From G965202915 sp965202915 (GTDB lineage: Bacteria; Pseudomonadota; Gammaproteobacteria; Eutrophobiales; Eutrophobiaceae): a DNA stretch of 64,000 bases. A program made the translations under genes and the position numbers. Each line of letters opens with the position of its first letter. Position 1 is the stretch's first letter. The stretch lies in NCBI GenBank assembly GCA_965202915.1, contig OZ241847.1, forward strand, positions 930,001-994,000, in the 5' to 3' direction. This document shows positions 1 through 9,608 of the stretch, in pieces. The notes under the pieces were generated by a model. The model ran no database searches, had not been told where the DNA came from, and saw only the letters and a list, made by a program, of their open reading frames with translations.

Positions 1-3000
1 TAGCCAGAAAACCGTCGGTAACGGTCACCCGCACCGGGATCACGGTCCCCAATGCCGCGGAATCGGGTGGCCTGCCATTGAAGGTGCGCGTGTTGGGATT
101 AAAGCGCAGCCAGGACGGCAACGCACTGCCGTCGGTTTGTGCGGCACTGTAGCTCACCGGGTCACCGTCCGGATCGGTCACCGCGTCAAATTGGTATCTA
201 AAGTCCAGGTAAGTATTGACCCGCACCACGTTTTGGTCCGCCAGCGCCGGTGCCGGCGGCGGATCGTTGCTGGCCCGCACCGTGACCGTAATCGTCTGGG
301 GCTCCGGGCTTCTCAAGCCTATCCTATCGACTGCGGTTACCGCCACCGTGGTCGCGCCGGCCGCCCCCGGCGTGACCACAAGCTCATCGCCTGCAACCCG
401 GACCGTGGCAATACCAGGGTCACCGGAGCTTGCTTCATAAGTCAGAACGTCGTCCTCATTCTCATCCATGAACGCGTCAGTGAGCTCGACTCTCCGATCG
501 CCACCGCCGGCGATCAGCCTAAGCGCCGGCAAGCTGCCCACCGCCTCGGGCGGAAATTCGGCGTCTTCATCATTAATGGTCAGGGTATGGCGGGTGATCG
601 CGCCGAGATCATAGTCGCCGGCACGCGCCACCAGGGTCAACTCCAATGTGACCGCGGGCTGGCTCAGCCGGTCATCGACGAGACCGATAATAAGATTGCC
701 GCCGGTACCGATGACCAGGGTGCGGGCGCGCAGATCGGCGCCGAGACCATCGATGGTATAGTCGGAGTTCACCCGTGCGTCACCGCCGCTCACGCGATAC
801 TCAATGGTCAGGCCATCCGGCGGCGGGTTGCTTACCGTCAGCGGAATCGAAACCGTGCCCAGGTTCTCATCGATGTCACTGGCAGTGCTTTGAAACTGCA
901 CCATCGGCGTCGGCGGGGGAGCGACGTCATTGTCGATAATACTGCACGCCCGAGGATTGTTGCCGATGTTGCATCTGAGAGTGTCGTCGCCACCGCCGCC
1001 GATCTCTACTAAAGACCCCGGGATAGGATGGAATACCGCAGCCAGGCGATTTTGGTTGGGCCCCTCGACATTATCATCATCGACTATTTCCACCAATATC
1101 CTCGCTCTGACCTGCCCCGGCGCCACCGTGGTTCTAAAGGCCGGGCCATCGCCGCCGACGTCGTAACCTTCAGCGTTTTCGCAGCGACCGTCCGGTATCG
1201 CATTCAGGACGATAAAATCAAGAGCAGGGTTATTGCGGTCCGTGCCAATCGAGTCGCTCAGTGAATCGTTGACGCAGAAATGCACGTCTCTCGACGCGTT
1301 CAATGCGAAACCGTCTGCAACGCCGACTCTGCGCGCGATTTCACCACTCAACTCCATTATGTCACCCTCACTCATATTGCCACAGCTACGACCCGGTGTG
1401 CCGAACACTCGACATTGGATAGATGTTGGTAATCTAACCCGCTCAAGAATGTTTACCCGGTGACTGCTCCGGGGGCCAAGTCGATAGTTGCCGCCCGGCA
1501 ACAGCAACAACTGCACCACTTGTTCACCCTCCTGGAGCCCCGCTCGACTGACGCCATTATCCGGATTGATGGTCACCGTTGCCCTCGCCTGCGCCCGACC
1601 CGGGGCAAAGGTGACCATATTGGAAGCGACGCTGAAGTCGGCGGGTCCGGCCACCGCCGCGCCCAGGCCCACCACCTGGAAATTCACCGTCAGCGAGCCG
1701 GTGGTATTAGAGCGTGTTAGAACCACCTCATGAGCAGTCGTGCCCGATAACCGCGCGTTCGGTTCCTCCACCAACGACTCAGCCATTTGAAATTCGACCA
1801 CAGGCCCGCTGGTGGTCGCGCCCGAGTCTTGTATCCGTATCACAAACCGGGTAGCGGCAAACATCGCCCGATCGGTGTCATAGGCAGTGCTGTCGGCAAC
1901 CCGCAACACCAGCACCTCATCCTCGTTATCGGTATCCGAACGAGTCTGTAATCTGACGGTAGTGCCGGTGGCGGTGCTGAGCATGGTCGCGCCCGGTAAG
2001 GTATAGTCGGCACCCTCGGCGGTGCTCTGAGCGCCATCCACCTCCAGTCGTACGCTCAGCGGGGACCCCTGGAACGCTTCCGCTATCAATGGGATATCCA
2101 CGCCCATGCCCTCGACCACGGTCACGCTGGCCGGGCTGCCGAAACGCACTATCGGCATACCGGCATCCATGGGATCATCGGTAATACTCAGGGCATGGGT
2201 CGCGGGTGAACCCAGAGTGTAGCCAGCGTCATCGACCGGCGGCAAAAGCTCCAGCACCAGCGTCTCGGTGCCCTCGCGCAAGAGGTCCGAGACAAAGCCC
2301 AGGGCGATGGAGCGGGTATTTTGCCCGGCTTCCACCCGCAAGGAACCGGTCTCACCACTGGCCGACAGGCCCAGATAGTCGAGCCCGGCACTGGCGGTGC
2401 CGGACACCCGGTAGCCGACCCATATCGGTTGGGCCGGTACCGGCGATAGGTTCAGGGTAATGGTCGCCCGTCCCAAGGGGACCCCACTCCTTGCTTCTTC
2501 CCCGCCCGGTTCCGCCACCGTCGAGGTCGCCTGGACAAAACTGACCCGCGGACTATTGCGGTCATCGATATTGAGCCGATGCCGGCGCTGACTGCCCAGG
2601 GTGTAGCCGTCACCGTCCTGCAAGGTCAAGAACAGATTCTCGCCCGGATCATTGACGGTATCGGTGCTCAGCATCACCGGCAAGACCGCGCGCCCGGCAC
2701 CGCGAGGCACGGTGAACTGACCGCTGAGAGCGGTGTAGTCCTCGCCCGAAGTCGCCGAGCCGGCGGGCGGCGCGACATAGTTGACGGTCAAGTCCGAGGC
2801 CGGCGGCGGCGAGGCCAGTACCTCGACTTCGGCGGTCGTGCCTTCGTCACCGTTGCCAACGGGGAGCGCGAAACTGATACGCGGCGTCGGCATGTTGGCG
2901 CCGTCGTCGTCATTGATCACCAACTGGGCGGTGAACGGCGCGACCACCAGGTGATCGCTCACCACTTCCGGTTGCACCAGCTCGATTGTCAGAATCCGCG

Positions 3001-6000
3001 ACGCCTGGGTGTCTTCATCGGAGTTATCCCTGAGGGTGACGCTGATCTGCGCCTGTCGCCCGGCGTCGCTGAACGACAGGGTGCCACTATTGCCGCCTTC
3101 GATGGTATAGACCGACGCCGGGGCGTTGGTATCGGCGGCCACCAGCCGATAGTCCACGGTGAACGGATTGGCAATCGTGCCGGCGCCGGCGCCTATGGTC
3201 GGCGGTACCGCGTTCACGACGAATACGGCACTGCCGCCGGCCTCATTGACATCCAGCCGCCCGGTTTCGAAGCTGACCTCGGTCAATGCGCCCGCGTCGT
3301 CGTTATCGCTCAGGGTCAGGGTGTGGAGTACGCGGCCGCCCAACTGATAGTCGCCGGCCCGCGCCTGCAAGGCCAGTGCCAGGGTGCGATCCGGCTCACC
3401 CGGCAACGGATCATCCAATATCCATAGTAGGATCGCGGCCATGCCCGAAGGCGGCACGAACAGCGAACCGCGGCCGGTGGCGGCCGGCACGCCGTCAATC
3501 ACATAGTCCGCGTCCGGCTCCGCACTGCCGCTGAGCCGGTAGTCGATCACCAGGCCCTCCGGCGGCGGGTTCCGTACCGTCAGCGGGATCATAACCGTGC
3601 CGGCGGCCTCATCCACGGCACTGGTGTCGGCGTCAAAATTGACCACCGGCGTCGCCGGGGGCGCCACATCATTGTCGGCGATGGTGCAATCACCGCCGGT
3701 CCCCTGGTTACACCGCAAAGGGGAACCGCCTTCAGCGCCACCGCGCGCAAAACTACCCGGGATTGGGGCAAACCCGGCCCGCAAACGGTCGTCACCGTCC
3801 ACCGTTACTAACGTACTGCCCCTGAACTCCCTAACCGGCGGACGATCAACGCGGTCATCATCCACTATTTCTATCAGTACCCGGCCTCTTGTCTGCCCCG
3901 GTTGCAACGTGACCCGAAAGGCCGGGCCAGGTCCATCTACGCCGGTACCGTGGGTTGCCCGTGTGCATATCCCGTCCGGGACCGCGTTCAAGACCAGAAA
4001 GTCAAGATCAGGGTCGGAGCGGTCGGTGCCAATTTGACTAGTTCTATTGTCAACGAAACAGAGATGCGCGTCCACCGGCGCATTGTATGCGAGATTGCCG
4101 CCGCGCTCTCGACTGAGGTTGTTAGTCATGCTGAAACTAAACTCCAGCACGTCACCCTCTATTGCCTCCTGACAGCCAGTACGAGCCGACACGCCAACCA
4201 CACGGCATTCGGACTGGCTGATAGTGAATCCATCCCGAATGGTCACACGGTGACTGCTGCGGGCACCCAGTTGATAGCCTGAGCCCGGTAACAGCAACAG
4301 CTCCACCACTTGTTCGCCTTCCTGGGCAAATTGAGCTATTCTAGTAGAGCTACGACCCGGGTCCTCATCCGAGAAGATGGTCATCATCGCGGACGCCCGC
4401 CTCTGACCGGCGGCAAAGGTAACCGTGGGTGAGTCGAGGCGATAGTCGTCGGTGGGCGGCAGCTCCCTTATTTCCCGTATACGACGACCATCAGGCCCTA
4501 TCACTCTTTCTTCGACAAACCTGGAGGGCCCGTCGATAGCCCCGCCACGCCCCACTGCCGCCAGTTGTACGCTCAGCTCGCCGGAGGTATTACTGCGCGT
4601 CAATGTCACATTATGGGTGCTCGTGTCCAGTGTGTCAGAATTGCTTATGGGTCTGACCTCCATCGCCAGCGATTCGGCGGAGGCGAATTGCACCGTTGGA
4701 CCGCTGCCGGCGGCGGCGCTATCCTGAATGCGCACCACGAAACGGCTGTCGGCAAACATCCCCAAATCATCGGTGTCATAGTCACCGGCGCTACTGGCGG
4801 CAACCCGCAACACCAGGATATCGTCCTCGCTATCGCCGTCAGTATTCGTCCGCAGCCTGAGGTTGGTGCCGGTGGCGGTGGTGACCGTGGTCGCCGGCGG
4901 CAGATTATAGTCGGTCGCCTCGGCCGTGCTCTGATCCCCGTCCACCGCCAGACGGACGCTCAGCGAGGCCCCCTCGAGCGCATCCACCACCAATGGGACG
5001 TCCACCGAAGCACCCGCGGCCACGGTGACGCTGCTCGGGGCGCCAAACCGTACCAGCGGCCGGTCGCCGTCTTCCGGGTCATCACGGATGCTGAGGGTGT
5101 GCGAGGTCGTCGTCCCCAGGGTATAGCCGTCCCCCGCGGTCGGCGTCAGCAGCTCCAGCGTCAGCGTCTCGGTGCCCTCACGCAACAGGTCCGAGGGGAT
5201 GCCCAGCCGGATAGTATGGGTGGCGGTGCCGGCCTCTATCCGCAGGCTGCCGATCATATCCGTTATCGCCAGGCCGGCGTCCGCCAGACCCGTGTAATCA
5301 TAGCCGGCATTGGCGCTACCGGACACCCGGTAGCCGACCCATATTGGCCGGGCCGGGGCCGGCGACAGGCTCAGCGCAATGTCTGTCGACGTCAAGGGTC
5401 CACCGTCTCCGTCTTCTTCTCCGGGCGGTTCCATCGCGGTCGAGGTAGCGCTGCCAAAGCCGATCCGGGGGAGATCGCCGGGCGCAATACTGAGTCGATG
5501 CTGGCGAAGGCCGCCCAGGCTGTAGCCGCTGCCTCCCTGCAGCATCAGGATCAGGCTCTCGGTCAGCTCATTGTCGGTATCATCGGTCAGCATAACCGGC
5601 AGGAACGCGCGCCCGGCATCAGCGGGCACGGTGAGCCGACCGCTGAGCGCCGGGTAGTCATCACCGGAGGTCGCGGTGCCCGCCGGCATATAGTTGATCG
5701 TCAAGTCCGCGGCCGGCGGCGGCGTGACCCGCACCTCGACCTCGACCGTCTCGCCTTCCACCGCGACACCGCTGTCCGGCGTCGCGAAACTGACGCGCGG
5801 CTCCGGCCGGGTGGCGCCACCGTCATCATCGTAGATCCGCAGACGGCTGGCGGACAACAGACCCGGATTGTATTGCGGGGGGGTGGTTCCACTCCCCACC
5901 AGTTCAAACAGCAGCTCCTCAACCCCCTCACCCCGGCTATCATCGACTACGCTGACGTTGATGGTCGCACGCGGTGCCGTCGGCGTCAGGCGCACACTGC

Positions 6001-6361
6001 CGGTGGTGCCACTCAAGCCGGCAATGTTGGCGTCAACGCCCAGGGTCGCCGATGACTGCGCGGCCAGGAAACGATAGTTGACCTCTATCGGGCCGGGAGG
6101 CGGCGAGGTGGTGACTATCGTCAAGGTCGCCTGCCCACCGGCCACCGATTCGCCCACCTCTTCGGTCTCAAACAGAAAATTGACCTGCGGGACCACCTGG
6201 GCGCGGGCGGTCACGGGCAGCAGGCTCAAGCCGACCACACAAGCCGCCAGCGCAAGCGCGGCCAGCGACGCAAGCCGGTTGTCGCGCGCAGGCAGGGGGC
6301 AAGCAGTGTTGTTGCCAGGCACGCCTGGAGCTTGTTTAATCAAATATTGCAAATCCTTCAT
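1..6361 (-). CDS. Giant secreted Calx-beta repeat protein (partial, runs off left edge)
   Basis: An uninterrupted minus-strand frame runs from an ATG at 6361 to the left edge, giving about 2,120 residues with no stop. Residues 1-54 look like a long signal peptide: charged n-region, hydrophobic LAALALAACVVGLSLL, then an ARA cleavage site followed by Gln. I count about 14 Calx-beta-like modules of 100-170 residues with signatures such as YRVSGSA, DYTL and EGTETLTLEL. The last ~190 residues change to an Ig-like module and then a CADG/He_PIG module (PSWLRFNPNTRTFNGRP) of the type that fills the neighbouring giant gene at 12435-35171. Calx-beta modules usually bind calcium and build stalks in large adhesins, so I infer a cell-surface or secreted adhesin. 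By analogy with the neighbour, more repeats and an outer-membrane barrel may follow beyond the edge; that part is unseen. Confidence 0.85.
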   Translation of the reverse strand, partial: MKDLQYLIKQAPGVPGNNTACPLPARDNRLASLAALALAACVVGLSLLPVTARAQVVPQVNFLFETEEVGESVAGGQATLTIVTTSPPPGPIEVNYRFLAAQSSATLGVDANIAGLSGTTGSVRLTPTAPRATINVSVVDDSRGEGVEELLFELVGSGTTPPQYNPGLLSASRLRIYDDDGGATRPEPRVSFATPDSGVAVEGETVEVEVRVTPPPAADLTINYMPAGTATSGDDYPALSGRLTVPADAGRAFLPVMLTDDTDNELTESLILMLQGGSGYSLGGLRQHRLSIAPGDLPRIGFGSATSTAMEPPGEEDGDGGPLTSTDIALSLSPAPARPIWVGYRVSGSANAGYDYTGLADAGLAITDMIGSLRIEAGTATHTIRLGIPSDLLREGTETLTLELLTPTAGDGYTLGTTTSHTLSIRDDPEDGDRPLVRFGAPSSVTVAAGASVDVPLVVDALEGASLSVRLAVDGDQSTAEATDYNLPPATTVTTATGTNLRLRTNTDGDSEDDILVLRVAASSAGDYDTDDLGMFADSRFVVRIQDSAAAGSGPTVQFASAESLAMEVRPISNSDTLDTSTHNVTLTRSNTSGELSVQLAAVGRGGAIDGPSRFVEERVIGPDGRRIREIRELPPTDDYRLDSPTVTFAAGQRRASAMMTIFSDEDPGRSSTRIAQFAQEGEQVVELLLLPGSGYQLGARSSHRVTIRDGFTISQSECRVVGVSARTGCQEAIEGDVLEFSFSMTNNLSRERGGNLAYNAPVDAHLCFVDNRTSQIGTDRSDPDLDFLVLNAVPDGICTRATHGTGVDGPGPAFRVTLQPGQTRGRVLIEIVDDDRVDRPPVREFRGSTLVTVDGDDRLRAGFAPIPGSFARGGAEGGSPLRCNQGTGGDCTIADNDVAPPATPVVNFDADTSAVDEAAGTVMIPLTVRNPPPEGLVIDYRLSGSAEPDADYVIDGVPAATGRGSLFVPPSGMAAILLWILDDPLPGEPDRTLALALQARAGDYQLGGRVLHTLTLSDNDDAGALTEVSFETGRLDVNEAGGSAVFVVNAVPPTIGAGAGTIANPFTVDYRLVAADTNAPASVYTIEGGNSGTLSFSDAGRQAQISVTLRDNSDEDTQASRILTIELVQPEVVSDHLVVAPFTAQLVINDDDGANMPTPRISFALPVGNGDEGTTAEVEVLASPPPASDLTVNYVAPPAGSATSGEDYTALSGQFTVPRGAGRAVLPVMLSTDTVNDPGENLFLTLQDGDGYTLGSQRRHRLNIDDRNSPRVSFVQATSTVAEPGGEEARSGVPLGRATITLNLSPVPAQPIWVGYRVSGTASAGLDYLGLSASGETGSLRVEAGQNTRSIALGFVSDLLREGTETLVLELLPPVDDAGYTLGSPATHALSITDDPMDAGMPIVRFGSPASVTVVEGMGVDIPLIAEAFQGSPLSVRLEVDGAQSTAEGADYTLPGATMLSTATGTTVRLQTRSDTDNEDEVLVLRVADSTAYDTDRAMFAATRFVIRIQDSGATTSGPVVEFQMAESLVEEPNARLSGTTAHEVVLTRSNTTGSLTVNFQVVGLGAAVAGPADFSVASNMVTFAPGRAQARATVTINPDNGVSRAGLQEGEQVVQLLLLPGGNYRLGPRSSHRVNILERVRLPTSIQCRVFGTPGRSCGNMSEGDIMELSGEIARRVGVADGFALNASRDVHFCVNDSLSDSIGTDRNNPALDFIVLNAIPDGRCENAEGYDVGGDGPAFRTTVAPGQVRARILVEIVDDDNVEGPNQNRLAAVFHPIPGSLVEIGGGGDDTLRCNIGNNPRACSIIDNDVAPPPTPMVQFQSTASDIDENLGTVSIPLTVSNPPPDGLTIEYRVSGGDARVNSDYTIDGLGADLRARTLVIGTGGNLIIGLVDDRLSQPAVTLELTLVARAGDYDLGAITRHTLTINDEDAEFPPEAVGSLPALRLIAGGGDRRVELTDAFMDENEDDVLTYEASSGDPGIATVRVAGDELVVTPGAAGATTVAVTAVDRIGLRSPEPQTITVTVRASNDPPPAPALADQNVVRVNTYLDFRYQFDAVTDPDGDPVSYSAAQTDGSALPSWLRFNPNTRTFNGRPPDSAALGTVIPVRVTVTDGFLA
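570..6200. repeat. Two-copy super-repeat of seven Calx-beta-like modules
   Basis: Within the left giant gene the seven modules encoded by about 6200-3290 are matched in order by the seven encoded by about 3285-570. Paired landmarks are IWVGYRVSGSA with IWVGYRVSGTA, VRFGAPSSVTV with VRFGSPASVTV, and a Cys-containing module ending in LRCN-IADNDVAPP with one ending in LRCN-IIDNDVAPP. The copies have diverged at the protein level and differ in length (about 2.9 against 2.7 kb), so this is an old segmental duplication rather than a recent tandem array. Confidence 0.7.
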
Positions 6362-6852
6362 AGGTTAATATAGCCGAAACCCTATGTTTCATAGAATATT
6401 ATAGCCGATTTATCGGCGGGTGCTTAACAGATCAAAGCACGATGACATAGATTAGAACTATTATCAAGTATTATTTTATGAATCTAACTTAACCCCATAT
6501 TAATATTGACATTTATAGTTTGCAAATCCAGACGGCGGGGCCGGGTTTTTGGGGGTAAATGGCGGCGTTGATTCCCTGACAGGGTCGGGAGAAGAAAATT
6601 GCACGTTACTTTCCGAAATCGGGCCATGGTCGCAGGCTCCATCGATTGCCGGAGACGTTGCCGGGACACTGCCATTGTGCCCTGGCCTAAGTGAGCCGGC
6701 GACGCCGGTGAAAGAGGGTGCCTGGATGAGACACACCCGGATTTTGGCAGGCTGGGACGGACACGCCGTTAATTTCGGCGATGACGAGCCAGAAACCGGT
6801 TTATATGGGAATCACTTTAGCCTTTGTGGGTGATGGCTTGTTCGGAGCTCCC
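6362..6852. other. Intergenic region, no gene recognised
   Basis: The part next to 6361 is AT-rich and probably holds the promoter of the left giant gene. The rest is more GC-rich. It has short open frames on both strands (for example 6549-6833 plus and 6500-6736 minus), but these overlap each other and lack recognisable domains or convincing ribosome binding sites. I see no RNA gene here. Confidence 0.5.
6398..6417 (-). promoter_or_regulatory. Candidate -10 element and adjoining palindrome for the left giant gene
   Basis: On the minus strand a perfect TATAAT (6398-6403) lies about 37 bases upstream of the ATG at 6361. Directly upstream of it is a perfect 6-bp-arm palindrome, GCCGATAAATCGGC (6404-6417), which could be an operator covering the spacer. 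No good -35 box is visible, which would fit an activator-dependent promoter, but the call is only by eye. Confidence 0.3.
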
Positions 6853-7407
6853 CTAAGTGATCAGTTTTGATATGGGTTTAAAGTGCGGATGGGTGGAATC
6901 CCGCAACCATTCAAACAGCACCGATTCGGTGACTATGGATGGGATGCCGGCCTGTTTAAGCCGCTCGATTGCGTTTTCATAATGGCTGCGTCGCCTGGAA
7001 CTGACCGCGTCTTGAATGGTGAATATTTGATGGCCGCGGTGCCGTAGCGCCAGCGCGGTTTGCAGGACACAGATATGCGCCTCCATCCCGGCCAGCAGCA
7101 GTTGGTGTTTGTCGGTTTTTTGCAGGCAGTCGGTGAACGCCGCCGAACCGGCGCAGGAAAAGCAGGTCTTTTCGATCAAGGCCGCGGATTCCGGTAACGC
7201 CGCCCGGATGCGGGCGTCCAGCGGCCCCAGGCCTTGCGGGTATTGCAGGGTGCAGATGATCGGGATGGACAAGGCGTTGGCGGCGTCGATCAACATCAGG
7301 GTGTTGCGTTGCAGGTGTTCATACACGGTTGGCGGCATCGCCGCGGCCAGTTTCTCCTGGAGGTCGATGATCACCAGGACGCTGTTATCCTGTGTGCAGA
7401 TCGGCAT
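6853..7407 (-). CDS. Isochorismatase-family cysteine hydrolase
   Basis: This 184-residue protein has the isochorismatase fold signature. VLVIIDLQEK carries the catalytic Asp (D15), EKTCFS supplies the Lys (K80), and AHICVLQTAL supplies the nucleophilic Cys (C113). The family hydrolyses C-N or C-O bonds in small amides or vinyl ethers; the substrate cannot be read from sequence. The ATG at 7407 is preferred over an in-frame TTG at 7419 because it falls 4 bases after the tolC stop. The gene therefore looks like the last member of a minus-strand Pcm-tolC-hydrolase operon. Confidence 0.85.
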   Translation of the reverse strand: MPICTQDNSVLVIIDLQEKLAAAMPPTVYEHLQRNTLMLIDAANALSIPIICTLQYPQGLGPLDARIRAALPESAALIEKTCFSCAGSAAFTDCLQKTDKHQLLLAGMEAHICVLQTALALRHRGHQIFTIQDAVSSRRRSHYENAIERLKQAGIPSIVTESVLFEWLRDSTHPHFKPISKLIT

Positions 7408-7411
7408 CGCG

Positions 7412-8740
7412 TTATTCAATCAGCCAGCGACTCAGCTGATGCAGGTCTTCGACATACAGGGTGCCGGCGGCCCGTTTGAGTCTGAGGCCGTTGAGTATGT
7501 AGTCATAGCGGGCGCGGGAATGATCCCGGCGGGCCAATAACAGGGTGCGTTCGGCCGCGACCAGGTCCACCGTAGTGCGGGTGCCGACTTCAAAGCCGAT
7601 CTCGGTCGCGGTTAATGCGGTCTGACCGGAAACCACGGCCTGCTTGAGCGCTCGGATCCGGCTGACGCCGGAGAGCACGCCCAAATAGGCCTCGCGTGCG
7701 GATCGCTGCGCCGCCCGGCGCGCCTGTTCAAGCTGCTCCAGTGCCAGGTTGTAGTTGTGATGCGCCTGGCGGACGCGGGAACGGGTGGCGCCGCCGGCAT
7801 AGATCGGCATATTGAGCTCAATGCCTATTCTAGTGGTCTCGACTTCGGAGTCGCCGAAGCGGCCGCCGTCCTGATTAAACCCATGGTTGGCGGTCAGGTC
7901 GAGGGTCGGATAATGGCCCGCGGTTTGCAGGTGTATTTGTTGTTCGGCGACCGCCAATGCATGGGTCGCGGCCAAAACCTGCATATTCTGCTCGAGGGCG
8001 CGGGCGCGCCATGCGTCTATATCGGCCGGCTCCGGCGCGACTAAGGGCAAATCATCGCCGAGGGCGGCCAGGGACGGCGGCGGGACGTCGATGATGGCGC
8101 GCATGGCTTCATGGCTGTTGTCGAGATCGTTCAACGCCAGTATTTCGTCGGCCACGGCGCGATCATAACCGGCCTGGGCTTCCTGGGAGTCGGTGATCGC
8201 GGCCAGGCCAACTTCAAGACGTTGTTTGGCCTGTTGCAATTGCCGGTCGAGGGATTTTTTTTCGGCGGCGGCAAAATCGATATTATCCAGGTCGTGGAGT
8301 ACGTCAAAGTAGCTTTCGGTGACGCGGATGATCAGGTCTTGTTCGGCTCGGAGTGCCTCGGTTTCGGCCTCCAATATCCGGCTGTCGGCGAGGCCGAGTT
8401 GCAGGATATGGTCCCAGTTGAATAAGGGTTGGGTCAGACTCAGGTTGTAGCCACGGGCATCGAAATCCACCTCACCATCGGAACCGAACCCGCCGCCGGC
8501 GGATATGTCTTGCCGGTTATAGCTGATATTGGCGCGCAGACTCAGGTTGGGCAGTAATTGGGACAGGGCCTGCGGCCGGTCCTCCAGCACCGCATTTTTG
8601 CGGGCAATGCTTTGTTTATAGGCCGGGTCATTGGCGAGGGCCAGTTGGTAAATGTCGAGCAAACCGGCCGCCGGGGACGGCAGGCTGAGTGCGATCATAG
8701 AAACTGCGGCAATAATGCGACGGTAGAGATTCACAGGCAA
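7412..8740 (-). CDS. tolC: TolC-family outer membrane efflux protein
   Basis: The protein (about 440 residues) has a signal peptide ending near SPAAG and the two tandem outer-membrane-efflux repeats typical of TolC, with long coiled-coil helices (EAETEALRAEQDLIIRVTES, LGLADSRILEAE) and the mature start LLDIYQLALANDPAYKQ. TolC trimers form the outer-membrane duct for RND pumps and type I secretion. It could serve the RND pump encoded at 51.8-55.9 kb, although the loci are not adjacent. The start is uncertain: the frame opens at TTG 8740, with a GTG at 8734 also possible. A Pcm-like gene lies 33 bases upstream, a neighbourhood common in proteobacteria. Confidence 0.92.
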   Translation of the reverse strand: MPVNLYRRIIAAVSMIALSLPSPAAGLLDIYQLALANDPAYKQSIARKNAVLEDRPQALSQLLPNLSLRANISYNRQDISAGGGFGSDGEVDFDARGYNLSLTQPLFNWDHILQLGLADSRILEAETEALRAEQDLIIRVTESYFDVLHDLDNIDFAAAEKKSLDRQLQQAKQRLEVGLAAITDSQEAQAGYDRAVADEILALNDLDNSHEAMRAIIDVPPPSLAALGDDLPLVAPEPADIDAWRARALEQNMQVLAATHALAVAEQQIHLQTAGHYPTLDLTANHGFNQDGGRFGDSEVETTRIGIELNMPIYAGGATRSRVRQAHHNYNLALEQLEQARRAAQRSAREAYLGVLSGVSRIRALKQAVVSGQTALTATEIGFEVGTRTTVDLVAAERTLLLARRDHSRARYDYILNGLRLKRAAGTLYVEDLHQLSRWLIE

Positions 8741-8773
8741 ACGGTGGTCGATTTGGGTTGCGGCGGTGCCGGC

Positions 8774-9424
8774 CTAGAATTGGAAGCGGTCGGTGGCGGG
8801 CGCGCCGATTAACGCGGGCAGCTCGGTTTCAAACAATGATTCGCCGGCATAACCGTGATCGATGCGCCGGATCAACCGCGCATCCATCACCGGCGCCTCG
8901 CCGACGATGACAAACATTTTGCCGCCCCGGTTTAGATTCGGCAGCAGTAAATCGTTTAACACCGGGACTGAGCCGGTTACCGCAATCGCGTCATATTGTT
9001 GGTCGGATTGCCAGTCGGTAAATATATCGCCGGTTTGCAGGTCGATATTGGTGATACCGGCGCGCGCCAGTTTTTTGCCGGCCTCGGCGGTGAAATCCGG
9101 ATACAGGTCTATGCTGGTGACGAACGCGGCGGCGTGGGCCAGCAGCGCGCTCAGGTAGGCGCAGCCGGTGCCTATTTCCAGCACCCGGTCGGTGGGTTTG
9201 AGGGCAAGGCTTTGCAGTAGCCGGGCTTCCAGCTTCGGGGGCATGGTGATTTGCCCGTGGCCAATCGGGATCGGGGTATCGGCGAAGGCCAGCGGGACAA
9301 ATTCCGGCGGGATATAATCCTCGCGATGTACCTTGCCTATCAGCTCCAATACGTTCCGGTCCAGCACGTCCCAGGTTCTGATCTGCTGGGTGATCATATT
9401 GGTGCGCGCCTGTTCTGTTTCCAT
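8774..9424 (-). CDS. Protein-L-isoaspartate O-methyltransferase-like protein
   Basis: This 216-residue SAM-dependent methyltransferase has the PCMT signature: the N-terminal RTNMITQQIRTWDVLD segment, a QITMPP loop, and the SAM-binding motif VLEIGTGCAYLSALLA. True PCMT repairs isoaspartyl residues in aged proteins. This branch, encoded just upstream of tolC in many proteobacteria, is usually annotated as a PCMT homologue without a proven substrate. It is the first gene of the apparent operon with tolC and the isochorismatase-like hydrolase, and it diverges from thiC across about 185 bases. Confidence 0.88.
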   Translation of the reverse strand: METEQARTNMITQQIRTWDVLDRNVLELIGKVHREDYIPPEFVPLAFADTPIPIGHGQITMPPKLEARLLQSLALKPTDRVLEIGTGCAYLSALLAHAAAFVTSIDLYPDFTAEAGKKLARAGITNIDLQTGDIFTDWQSDQQYDAIAVTGSVPVLNDLLLPNLNRGGKMFVIVGEAPVMDARLIRRIDHGYAGESLFETELPALIGAPATDRFQF

Positions 9425-9608
9425 GTTAATTTATTCCGGTTGTTGTTTGTATTGCTATTATATAGCATAGCATTGTAATCGGTGCGGCAATTTGAGTATG
9501 TCATCGCCGGTTGTACCCGGACCCGGATGAGATCGGCGCAAGCGAGCGGGCCCGCTGTTAATGGGTGCGCCGGCATGGTTAACTATTATAATGGACAGAG
9601 ATGAGCTA

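Noticed and set aside
137..6077. Long plus-strand frames (up to 496 codons) across the left edge region.
   Set aside because: The minus strand has a continuous frame with a signal peptide and recognisable Calx-beta modules. The plus-strand frames are Arg/Gly/His-rich antisense products typical of GC-rich DNA.
6484..6833. Overlapping short frames on both strands in the gap before the hydrolase gene.
   Set aside because: They have no domains, no clear ribosome binding sites and conflicting strands.
9425..9608. Possible TPP riboswitch upstream of thiC.
   Set aside because: I looked for the conserved CTGAGA and ACCTGATCTGGATAATGCCAGCG-like elements and did not find a convincing pair. A GATGAGATCGG stretch at about 9526 is not enough.
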